Below, in pieces: positions 1-5,847 of a stretch of DNA of 5,848 bases (the first letter of the stretch is position 1; every line of letters starts with the position of its first letter). The notes below the pieces were generated by a model. It had not been told where the DNA came from and did no database searches. It was given only the letters and a program-made list of their open reading frames with translations. This DNA is from an uncultured cyanobacterium (GTDB taxonomy: Bacteria; Cyanobacteriota; Cyanobacteriia; PCC-6307; Cyanobiaceae), in the NCBI GenBank assembly GCA_903831165.1, contig CAIKWV010000199.1, forward strand, positions 1 through 5,848. The letters are read 5' to 3'. A program made the translations under genes and the position numbers.

Positions 1-2
1 AA

Positions 3-212
3 CAGGTGCTGGGCGAACTGGAAGTGCGCCTCAAGGAACTGAGCCAGGTGGTGCTCAGTGGCCGCCAGGAGCTGGGCCGCCTGCAGAGCCAGGATCGGCA
101 GGCCCCGGCAGCGGCGGAGGTGGTGACCCTGGCAGAAAACGAGCCGGTGAACCGGGCCCGCCGGGCCGCTGGACGCATGCGCCGCGCCGCCACCCGCGGT
201 CTGGCCAGCTGA
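3..212 (+). CDS. C-terminal end of an unrecognised coiled-coil protein (partial)
   Basis: The reading frame is already open at the left edge (first full codon CAG at 3) and ends at TGA 210-212, so only the last 69 residues are visible. A GTG at position 6 is in frame but is probably an internal valine, since coding character begins at the window edge. The first ~30 residues (LGELEVRLKELSQVV...) have a heptad-like pattern of Leu/Val with charged residues, suggesting a coiled coil. The tail is Ala/Arg-rich and basic (RARRAAGRMRRAATRG). There is no catalytic motif or membrane segment. It points towards the minus-strand cluster, so the two transcription units converge. Family and function cannot be assigned from this fragment; that it is a real gene end rests on the high GC, the codon pattern and the abrupt GC drop after the stop. 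Confidence 0.55.
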   Translation, partial: QVLGELEVRLKELSQVVLSGRQELGRLQSQDRQAPAAAEVVTLAENEPVNRARRAAGRMRRAATRGLAS

Positions 213-251
213 GCGAGCCGCATCCCTCCATCTCCCGACGGCGCACAACCA

Positions 252-292
252 CTGGCCTGGCCTGAACAGCCATGGACGAATCTCCAGGCCAG
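252..292 (+). repeat. 9-bp perfect inverted repeat after the left gene, possible transcription end
   Basis: CTGGCCTGG at 252-260 is exactly complementary to CCAGGCCAG at 284-292, with a 23-base loop. It lies 40 bases after the stop of the left partial gene, where a terminator would be expected. The stem is GC-rich, but the loop is long and no T-run follows, so it is not a textbook intrinsic terminator. It may be an RNA-stabilising hairpin or chance. Confidence 0.3.
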
Positions 293-860
293 ACATCAGC
301 TCAGGGGCACTTTGTTTGGGCTGAGTGAAAGGTCCAGAACGACCTTGAACGGTGGACGGAGATCGCCAAGAGGATGCTGAAACCCCGTCTCGTCCCTGTT
401 CTTGATCAGCCAGAAGAGTCCGAGGGGACGTGCGAAGCCCGCAACTTGACCCGACTGTGCCCTGATTCCCCCTGCTTACCGGAGAGCGCGTCTGGGGTTT
501 TCGGTGCTTTTGGGATCATCAACTTCCTGTCTGATCGCCGCTGGTCAGATGCCAACTTGGTTCATCGCTGTTGAAGTCAGGCTGCTGAACTCCGAATGGC
601 TCTGCTGAGGTATTTCTCAGCTGCCTGCTCAATGGTGTTGGCACGAATCACAAACCCTGGCCACACCGAATCGCTCTCAGCTCCAAGGCCCACTGGGACT
701 CACTGATGAGGTCAGGGATCCGCCGGACCCATCAGCCGTGGATCGTTCAGGACAACGTTGGAATGGACAGGACGGCTGGGAACGCTGCGATCAAATCGAT
801 CTGTCCCTGAACCCCAGGTTGCTCCATTCCTGTAGAGACAGGCTGTGCCGGGATGCCGGA

Positions 861-879
861 TCCGATCCAAAATATCGGA
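861..879 (-). repeat. 6-bp inverted repeat downstream of dacB, weak terminator candidate
   Basis: TCCGAT at 861-866 pairs with ATCGGA at 874-879 across a 7-base AT-rich loop. It lies 74 bases beyond the dacB stop on the minus strand, at the end of the leftward gene cluster. No T-run follows on the minus strand, so a termination role is only suggested by position. Confidence 0.2.
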
Positions 880-952
880 CAATTCCCGGAAGCCGAGGAC
901 GCCGATAGTCAGGCTCGGGTGATTGCTGGCCTGGGGACATCGCAGGCTCTGA

Positions 953-2296
953 TCAATAACCAGAGCCCACGGCGGACTGGCCACAGAGGGCGACATTCTG
1001 CACCTGGCGCATGATCTGACCAATGGTCTGGTTGGGCATGCTGGCTCCATTGGAAATGGCGCTGACATAGCGAGGGCCATCGCTGGTCTGCAGTACACCG
1101 CTGATCGCCCGTACACCGGTCAGGGTGCCGGTCTTGCCAAACAGACGGCCATCGAGGGATGTGCCGTTGAACAAATGGCGCATCGTGCCACGTTGGCCGG
1201 CGATTGACATCGAGCCGATGTAATCCCGTCCGTAGGGATGTTGATCCATGCGCATCAACAGGGCCGCCAGCAGCCTCGAGGTCAGCCGATCATTGCGACT
1301 GAGACCGCTGCCATCGTGGATGCTCACCCCCTGCATCGGCAGGCCCTGGCTGGTGAGCCAGACGGTTTCGATCCGGGCCGCATCCTCCACATTCCAGGTG
1401 CCGGCGGCGCTGCGCAGCAGCACCTCGGCGGTGAAATTGTGGCTTTCGGTATTGGCCAGGCTCAGCAGGCCGTGCATCGAGGTGGAAGGCTCCTCGTGGA
1501 CGAGCACCGCGTCCCGGGGCATGGGCGCGTCAGCCGGCACCAGGCTCAGCGTCGCCTTGGCTCCCTGTTGAGCCATGGCGCGCTGCAGCAGCGTCGTCAA
1601 GCGCGAGGGCGGATTGCTGACGGCGTCTTCAATCGCGTTGCTGGTGATCGCCAGCCGGGTGATCGGGGCGCCGTAGGAATAACTGCGATCGCCGTAGCTC
1701 CAGCCCTGGGGCCACCAGCCCTGGGCCGGCTCCTCCGCCAGTTGCAGCTTCACCGCCGTGCCCGGGGCTGCACCGGCAGAGGCCATGGCCAGCTTGGCGA
1801 AGCGTTGCAGATGGGGCACCGCCAGATCCGGGTCTCCCTGGCCCGTGAGCCTCAGGGTGCCGTCACTGAGGCGCCAGAGCCTGGTGTTGAGGCGGAAGTC
1901 GGGACCGAGGCGATCGAGAGCGAAAGCCGTGCTCAGCAGCTTCTGGTTGGAGGCCGGCAGCCGCGGACGGGTGCCGTTCAGATCGGCCAGCAGGTGGCCA
2001 CTGGGATCAGCGACGCTGACGCTCCACACCGAGGCCTCCGAGCCGACCAGCTCCGCCAGGCGCTGCTGCAGGCTGGGGCAACTGACCTGGCTCTGCAGCT
2101 GGGGCAGCCCGACCGGGGCCGGCAGGGGCGGCAGCGAGGCCATCGGCGCGCGCTGGATGGCACGGCTGGGCGGCAGGGCCGGCGACCAGGTGGTGACAGA
2201 GGCTCCGACCTCCTGGGCACGCAGGGGGGAGAGGAGGCTCGGCACCGCCAGGCTGGCGGCCAGGAGGATCAGACGAAGCGACGGCTGGGCTGTCAT
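953..2296 (-). CDS. dacB: D-alanyl-D-alanine carboxypeptidase/endopeptidase, PBP4 (peptidase S13) family
   Basis: A periplasmic penicillin-binding enzyme that removes the terminal D-Ala of peptidoglycan stem peptides and, in this family, can also cut DD-cross-links. The 447-residue product has the three penicillin-fold motifs in order: S-x-x-K as S116-N-Q-K119 (in PASNQK, S116 the nucleophile), S-x-N as S285-H-N287, and K-T-G at 388-390 (GKTGTLTG). The S13-typical DGSGLSR stretch is at 328-334. An N-terminal hydrophobic segment (about residues 7-25) with a possible cleavage after A27 (LRA/QE) suggests Sec export; the -3 residue is Leu, so the site is uncertain. A Pro-rich linker follows (about 39-66). 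The distance between the first two motif serines is 169 residues, against 244 in E. coli PBP4, so the inserted domains are reduced. ATG at 2294-2296 lies 2 bases after the stop of the DUF4330 gene, implying co-transcription. The family call is secure; the exact cell role is inferred. Confidence 0.95.
   Translation of the reverse strand: MTAQPSLRLILLAASLAVPSLLSPLRAQEVGASVTTWSPALPPSRAIQRAPMASLPPLPAPVGLPQLQSQVSCPSLQQRLAELVGSEASVWSVSVADPSGHLLADLNGTRPRLPASNQKLLSTAFALDRLGPDFRLNTRLWRLSDGTLRLTGQGDPDLAVPHLQRFAKLAMASAGAAPGTAVKLQLAEEPAQGWWPQGWSYGDRSYSYGAPITRLAITSNAIEDAVSNPPSRLTTLLQRAMAQQGAKATLSLVPADAPMPRDAVLVHEEPSTSMHGLLSLANTESHNFTAEVLLRSAAGTWNVEDAARIETVWLTSQGLPMQGVSIHDGSGLSRNDRLTSRLLAALLMRMDQHPYGRDYIGSMSIAGQRGTMRHLFNGTSLDGRLFGKTGTLTGVRAISGVLQTSDGPRYVSAISNGASMPNQTIGQIMRQVQNVALCGQSAVGSGY
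1685..1692. repeat. HIP1 octameric palindrome GCGATCGC
   Basis: A perfect GCGATCGC lies inside the S13 peptidase gene. This octamer is greatly over-represented in many cyanobacterial genomes, so it modestly supports the taxonomic placement. Only one perfect copy was found by eye; related GCGATCGA and CGATCGCC sites also occur. One copy in GC-rich DNA could be chance. Confidence 0.6.
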
Positions 2297-2298
2297 GG

Positions 2299-2823
2299 TC
2301 AGGATGGCCCCACTTTCAGGTCGGTGACGGTGCCGTTGAAGCGGAAGGTGGCGCCCTCTAGCTCGACGGGGGCACCGATCTTGATCGTCTGGTTGCCGAA
2401 GACCACGCCGCCGCTGGTCTTGCGCCCCTCGCCCTTGAGCACAAAGCGGCCGTCAAAGCTGCCGAAGGTCTTCTGATTCGGATCCGGGGCGGTGACGATG
2501 CGGCCGTCCGGGGTCAGGATCGTCAGGCGCCGTTCGAGGGGAATCACCCGTTCGATCGCCACGCTGCCGTGGGGCTGGTTGCGGATCACGATCGCCACCT
2601 TCCCTTCCGACTCCGCACTCTTGAGAATCGAAGCGGGATCAGCGGCGGGAACGCCGCGTACATCAACGGTGACCGTGACCGGCTGCATCGAGCCGGTGGC
2701 GCTGGCCACGGCTCCGCTGAGCTTGGGGCTCCAGACCACGCCGCCGACCGCCAGCAGTACGGCGGCTGCAGCACCGAGGTCGATCAGATTCCAGGAGCGG
2801 GAGGGGGAGTTGTCGCTGGCCAT
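2299..2823 (-). CDS. DUF4330 family protein, membrane-anchored
   Basis: I take this as a 174-residue protein of the cyanobacterial DUF4330 family, of unknown biochemical function. From the chosen start, residues 11-31 (WNLIDLG followed by an Ala/Leu/Val/Gly run to VVW) form one N-terminal transmembrane segment just after a short polar head. The NLIDLG motif before the membrane helix is typical of the family as I know it. The rest (about 47-174) is a soluble, beta-rich region with VTVTVDVRG, an IVIRNQPHG stretch and FRFNGTVTDLKVG at the end, probably on the periplasmic or lumenal side. I chose ATG 2821-2823 because it puts the helix near the N-terminus. An in-frame GTG at 2869-2871 would add 16 residues, but its purine-rich AGGA sits only 3 bases away. 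The gene follows DUF1995 by 83 bases and precedes dacB by 2, so it is likely co-translated with dacB; a shared envelope role is inference. Confidence 0.82.
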   Translation of the reverse strand: MASDNSPSRSWNLIDLGAAAAVLLAVGGVVWSPKLSGAVASATGSMQPVTVTVDVRGVPAADPASILKSAESEGKVAIVIRNQPHGSVAIERVIPLERRLTILTPDGRIVTAPDPNQKTFGSFDGRFVLKGEGRKTSGGVVFGNQTIKIGAPVELEGATFRFNGTVTDLKVGPS

Positions 2824-2906
2824 CGGAACCCACAAAGCCTGCGAAGTGTACGCAGGGTTCCCCGGCGGCACCAGTCCTGCCCATCCCCAACGGCGGGCGC
2901 CACGCC

Positions 2907-3596
2907 TCAGTTCTGCAGTCCCTCGATCAGATCGCCCAGGGCCCTGAGATTGCCGCCCAGACCCTGACTCTGGCCACCGCTGAGCGCCAGCTCCTGCTGC
3001 TCGCCATCGGGCTTGCGCTCAAAGCTGGCCACCAAGCGGTATCCATCGGCATCAAGGCGATAGAGCTCCCAGTCGCCTGGCCAGGCGCGACGCAGGGCGC
3101 TGAAAGACTGGGGAAGCAGGGCATAGGCGGCCTGCCACTGGGCCAGAAAGCCGCGGCGGCGCTGGCGGGCAACACTGCCGATGCCGACGGTGGCATCCTC
3201 GAGATTGGGGTTGAGAAGGACCACCGGCCCGCCATGGGCGGCGCAGATGGCCTCCACCTGGCCGTATTCGGCCTGGCTGGCCCCCACCAACAGCAGCACG
3301 CCTTCCGTAGGGCCCGACACCTGCAGCCGGGCCTGATCGCCGAAGCTGGCGATGTTGGTCATGCCCTCACCGGCATCGCGGCGCGCCAGGGCCGTGGCCC
3401 CCATGTCGGCGAACAGCAGGCGCAGCTCCAGGCCCGCCGCCAGCAGGGCGGTGTTCAGGCGGAGCACCAGGGGCAACAGGCGCAGGCCTTCAAAGCGGAA
3501 CTCCACGGTCCAGCGGCCTGCGGCGCTGGAGGCCAGGGCTTGGAGCAGGGCGTCGAGGGCCTCGGCCTCGGCGGTCAGCAGATCGGCGGGAAGCAT
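2907..3596 (-). CDS. DUF1995 domain protein
   Basis: A 229-residue soluble protein matching the DUF1995 family of cyanobacteria and chloroplasts, whose reaction is not established. Visible hallmarks are a helical N-terminus with a VEFRFEGLRLLPL strand-turn (31-42), a central hydrophobic strand GVLLLVGASQAEY (99-111), VVLLNPNLED (125-134), GIGSVARQRRRGFLAQW (138-154), and a Tyr/Pro segment leading to LRRAWPGDWELYR (168-180). This order (strand, NPxLE, R-rich F, then PGxW) is what I recognise as the family. There is no signal peptide or membrane helix. ATG 3594-3596 is the first usable start: the frame is open back to a TGA at 3720-3722 but holds no ATG, GTG or TTG before it. No clear Shine-Dalgarno is visible. 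It lies 173 bases after the cysteine desulfurase, a larger gap than others in the cluster, so it may have its own promoter. The remaining tail is Gly/Gln-rich (201-215). Confidence 0.85.
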   Translation of the reverse strand: MLPADLLTAEAEALDALLQALASSAAGRWTVEFRFEGLRLLPLVLRLNTALLAAGLELRLLFADMGATALARRDAGEGMTNIASFGDQARLQVSGPTEGVLLLVGASQAEYGQVEAICAAHGGPVVLLNPNLEDATVGIGSVARQRRRGFLAQWQAAYALLPQSFSALRRAWPGDWELYRLDADGYRLVASFERKPDGEQQELALSGGQSQGLGGNLRALGDLIEGLQN

Positions 3597-3769
3597 GGCG
3601 AGCAGGGCCTGGTCAACGGTGGATGAAACCAGGGAGCCCGGACCATACCGAGCCGCTCGTCCCTGCCTTGCGGGCGCCCCATCGGCTGGGCCTGGGGTCG
3701 CCGGCGTTCCACAAGGTCGTCAGAACGGTGGCCAGGTCTGCTGAGGAGCTGTTCCAGCCAGCTTGTGAC
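3597..3769 (-). promoter_or_regulatory. 173-base spacer with a GC-rich hairpin, possible internal control region
   Basis: This is the largest gap inside the co-directional cluster, between the cysteine desulfurase stop and the DUF1995 start. It contains a strong potential hairpin: GGCGCCCC at 3673-3680 pairs with GGGG-T-CGCC at 3694-3702 (8 pairs, one bulged T, 13-base loop). No T-run follows on either strand. I see no clear -35/-10 promoter pair, tRNA or SRP-RNA motif. Leaky termination, RNA processing or an internal promoter are all possible and untested. Confidence 0.25.
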
Positions 3770-4948
3770 TCAATCGGCCTGCAGTTCCCGGCGGGCAGCC
3801 TCGAGGTCCTCGGGAAAACGCTCCAGATCCTCTGGCCGCAGCCAGGGGCCCAGGCTGAGCCGCAGCCCACTGGCCGCCTCCTGTTCGCCGTAGCCCATGG
3901 CCAGCAGGATCGGGCTGGCGGCGCTGGCCGCGCCGTTGCTGCTGCAGGCGGAGCCACTGCTGACGGCCCAGCCGCGGCGGGCCAGGGCCCGCACCAGGGC
4001 ACGGCCCGACAGGGGCCTGCCGTCGTCACTGGAGACCAGCAGGCTCAGGTGGTGGGGCAGACGCTCGACCCCACCGCCTGGAGCCGGGCCGCTGATCCTC
4101 AACCCCTCCAGAGCGCAGAGGCGGCCCCAGAGCTGGTCGCGCAACGGGGCAAGGGGATCGCGTCCGCCCCCCGCAGCCAATCGGGCGGCGGCCAGATCCA
4201 GCGCCTCAGCGAAGCCGTGGGCCAGCAGCACCGGCTCCGTGCCACCCCGCCGTCCCCCCTCCTGGGAGCCACCACCGATCAGCGGCGCCAGCTCCAGGCC
4301 GGACGCCAGGGCCAGGGCCGCCACCCCCCGGGGGCCCTGCAGCTTGTGGGCGGTGCAACTGAGCAGATCCACCGGCAACTGCGCCAGGTTCACGGGGCCA
4401 TGGCCGACCACCTGGACCGCATCGACATGAAGGCGCACGCCGGCCTGGCGGCAGAGGGCTCCGAGACGCTCCAAAGGCTGCAGGGTCCCCACCTCGCTCT
4501 GGCCCCAGATCAACGACACCAGCCGGGTAGGGGGCTCCAGCCAGGCGGCCAGGATCTCGGGATCGACCAGGCCCTGGCGGTTCACGGGCAGGACCTGGAG
4601 CTGCCAACCCTGGCGCTGCAACAGGGACGCCGCCGCCCGGGTGGCGGGATGTTCGACCGCCGAGATCAACAACCGGCCCGGCTCCAGCAGGGCGGCGCTG
4701 CCCAGCAGGGCCAGATGGATGGCCTCGCTGCCGCCGGAGCAGAACACCAGCTGGCCTGGCTCGGCGCCCAGGGCTGCGCCGATCCGGATGCGGCTGCGTT
4801 CCAGCAGCTCAGCCGCCGCCAATCCCGGGTCGTGGAGGCTGGAGGGGTTGGCCCAGGCCAGGGGCGCCATCGCCGCCATCGCCGCCAGCACCTCGGCCGC
4901 CGGCGGACTCGTGGCCGCCGCGTCCAGGTAGCGGCTCAGATCAACCAT
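3770..4948 (-). CDS. Cysteine desulfurase, class I (IscS/NifS type), PLP-dependent
   Basis: This enzyme takes sulfur from L-cysteine as a protein persulfide, releasing alanine, for Fe-S clusters and other thio-cofactors in the cytoplasm. The 392-residue length fits the family. It begins with YLDAAAT (7-13), and then shows H100 (SAVEHPAT), D176 and Q179 (HVDAVQ), the PLP-binding lysine K202 (CTAHKLQGPRG), the RRGGTEP phosphate-side loop (233-239) and catalytic C335 in SSGSACSS, whose long mobile loop marks the IscS/NifS class rather than SufS. H, D, Q and K sit exactly four residues before E. coli IscS H104, D180, Q183 and K206. An oddity is that the usual NNE(I/V)G is GQSEVG (149-154), placing Ser151 where IscS has PLP-contacting Asn155. 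ATG 4946-4948 lies 17 bases after the dapF stop and gives the family's normal N-terminus; no clear Shine-Dalgarno precedes it. A dedicated partner is not visible, so the exact acceptor is unknown. Confidence 0.93.
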   Translation of the reverse strand: MVDLSRYLDAAATSPPAAEVLAAMAAMAPLAWANPSSLHDPGLAAAELLERSRIRIGAALGAEPGQLVFCSGGSEAIHLALLGSAALLEPGRLLISAVEHPATRAAASLLQRQGWQLQVLPVNRQGLVDPEILAAWLEPPTRLVSLIWGQSEVGTLQPLERLGALCRQAGVRLHVDAVQVVGHGPVNLAQLPVDLLSCTAHKLQGPRGVAALALASGLELAPLIGGGSQEGGRRGGTEPVLLAHGFAEALDLAAARLAAGGGRDPLAPLRDQLWGRLCALEGLRISGPAPGGGVERLPHHLSLLVSSDDGRPLSGRALVRALARRGWAVSSGSACSSNGAASAASPILLAMGYGEQEAASGLRLSLGPWLRPEDLERFPEDLEAARRELQAD

Positions 4949-4965
4949 GGCTTGGCGCAGGCAGC

Positions 4966-5847
4966 TCAGCCATCGCTGCCCGTGACCTGCCAGGGATCCC
5001 GCGGCATGGTGCCGGCGGCCGGCTCTGCGGTCTCGGCGCCTGGTTCCGGGCTGGCCTCAGCGTCCAGGCGCGCGCGGAAACGGGACTCGGCCGAGTTGGT
5101 GGCCAGCGCCACCAGTTCATCCAGCGAGCGTCCCCCCAGCAGAGCCTCCACCTGGGCCCGGGCCGCCTGGCTGGCGCAGGCCTCGGGACGAAGGCAGCCG
5201 TTGACGCAGGCCGTGGCGCAGTCGATCGCCGGCATCGCGCGGGCAGGGTCGCCGTCCGCACCCGGTGCTGCCGCGGCTTCAACGGCAGGAGTCACGGCGG
5301 GCATCGCCGCCACTTGGGGCGGATCTACGGGTGCCTTGAGGAGCTCGAAGGCGCGATCGATGTCCGGAGCTGACGCGGATTCGGGCGCTGACGGGGTCTC
5401 GGGAGCCCAACCCAGGGGCGGCTGTTGCGCCTCGCCGACCAGCCCAGGTACCACCACGCCGTCGAAGACCGCCTCGGCCGGCCCGGTCATGAACAGGTGA
5501 TCGGTGGCGGGATCCCAGGCAATCTCCAACGGGCCACCGGGCAGATCGAGGCGGGCGCCCCGCTCGCTCAGGCCCAGCAGGTGGCAGGCCACCAGGGTGG
5601 CGCAGGCGCCGGTGCCGCAGGCCAGGGTGGGTCCGGCCCCCCGCTCCCACACCCGCATCACCAGATGGCCGGGGTGCAACACCTGCACGAAGTGCACGTT
5701 GGTGCGGGCCGGGAAGGCGGAGTGCACTTCAAGGGCAGCACCCAGCAGCGCCAGATTACTACGATCGGTTATTACTAATTTATTATCTATATCTCCAGAA
5801 ACTCTAGCTTTACCCATATTTTGGTATCGATTTCTAACAAATATTGA
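4966..5847 (-). CDS. dapF: Diaminopimelate epimerase, C-terminal half only, with four-Cys C-terminal extension (partial or disrupted)
   Basis: DapF interconverts LL- and meso-diaminopimelate for peptidoglycan and lysine synthesis. Numbering from the ATG at 5815-5817, clear homology starts near residue 22 ([19 protein letters not shown]) and includes the second catalytic site [16 protein letters not shown] with E58, R59 and C67, matching E. coli E208, R209 and C217, then LPGGPLEI and [11 protein letters not shown] (110-120). About 170 N-terminal family residues, including the first catalytic cysteine (C73 in E. coli), are absent. Upstream of residue 22 the frame stays open to the window edge but encodes AT-rich, non-DapF sequence, so the gene is cut off or interrupted. 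After residue 122, where DapF normally ends, the frame continues for about 160 residues: a Pro/Ala/Glu-rich linker, then C200-x3-C204-x3-C208-x5-C214 with helical [15 protein letters not shown] sequence to about 253. The ATG at 5817 lies in the foreign-looking part and is unlikely to be the native start. The next gene follows by 17 bases. Confidence 0.85.
   Translation of the reverse strand, partial: SIFVRNRYQNMGKARVSGDIDNKLVITDRSNLALLGAALEVHSAFPARTNVHFVQVLHPGHLVMRVWERGAGPTLACGTGACATLVACHLLGLSERGARLDLPGGPLEIAWDPATDHLFMTGPAEAVFDGVVVPGLVGEAQQPPLGWAPETPSAPESASAPDIDRAFELLKAPVDPPQVAAMPAVTPAVEAAAAPGADGDPARAMPAIDCATACVNGCLRPEACASQAARAQVEALLGGRSLDELVALATNSAESRFRARLDAEASPEPGAETAEPAAGTMPRDPWQVTGSDG
5059..5235 (-). 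other. Four-cysteine C-terminal segment fused to DapF
   Basis: This is the part of the dapF reading frame covering residues about 195-253. It reads [17 protein letters not shown], spacing C-x3-C-x3-C-x5-C, followed by a predicted amphipathic helical stretch ([18 protein letters not shown]) and [10 protein letters not shown] low-complexity Pro/Ala linker separates it from the epimerase fold, as expected for a separately folding module. Four close cysteines suggest a metal or Fe-S site, but this is inference. I do not recognise a named family. An in-frame Met at residue 195 could in principle start a separate small protein, though no ribosome site supports that. Confidence 0.5.
5755..5777. repeat. 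Direct repeat ATTACTA x2 at the AT-rich junction
   Basis: ATTACTA occurs at 5755-5761 and again at 5771-5777, separated by 9 bases that contain the palindrome CGATCG (5762-5767). The first copy begins at the point where GC content drops. Short repeats in AT-rich DNA arise easily by chance, so the link with the junction is only positional. Confidence 0.4.

Larger units (their letters stand above)
213..952. other. 740-base convergent intergenic region with no convincing gene
   Basis: This stretch separates the rightward partial gene from the leftward dacB. GC is lower than in the flanking genes (33 of 60 bases at 361-420). Short open frames exist, for example 374-574 (+) and a minus-strand frame ending at 712, but none has a recognisable domain, conserved motif or codon pattern like the neighbours. 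Small inverted repeats are present: 252-260/284-292, 530-536/543-549 (7 pairs, one G-T, loop GCCGCT), 604-609/616-621 (6 pairs, loop GTATTT) and 861-866/874-879. None is followed by a T-run. On the minus strand around 577-712, two short overlapping frames read like protein in different phases, which may be a decayed gene. I saw no tRNA, rRNA or transposase. Confidence 0.6.

Noticed and set aside
374..574. Plus-strand open frame of 66 codons in the intergenic region
   Set aside because: No domain, signal or membrane segment, no ribosome site, and a composition unlike the neighbouring genes.
712..1116. Minus-strand open frame of 134 codons overlapping the end of dacB
   Set aside because: It overlaps the well-supported 3' end of dacB in another frame and has no recognisable motif; at most its downstream part is decayed sequence.
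1238..2476. Plus-strand open frame of 412 codons opposite dacB and DUF4330
   Set aside because: The product is low-complexity and unlike any family I know, and it spans two unrelated genes on the other strand. It is a by-product of codon bias.
3597..3769. A structured RNA gene (tRNA or SRP RNA) in the spacer
   Set aside because: No T-loop or anticodon arm and no GGAAGCAGCC-type SRP motif could be found on either strand.
4866..4890. Short tandem repeat of GCCGCCATC
   Set aside because: It encodes AAMAAMA in the normal N-terminal helix of the cysteine desulfurase; two to three units are explained by Ala-rich coding.
3623..5500. Very long plus-strand open frame (625 codons) opposite the cysteine desulfurase and dapF
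   Set aside because: Its product is Gln/Gly/Arg-rich low complexity with no domain. The opposite strand encodes two clear enzymes with intact catalytic motifs; such antisense frames are common in GC-rich genes.
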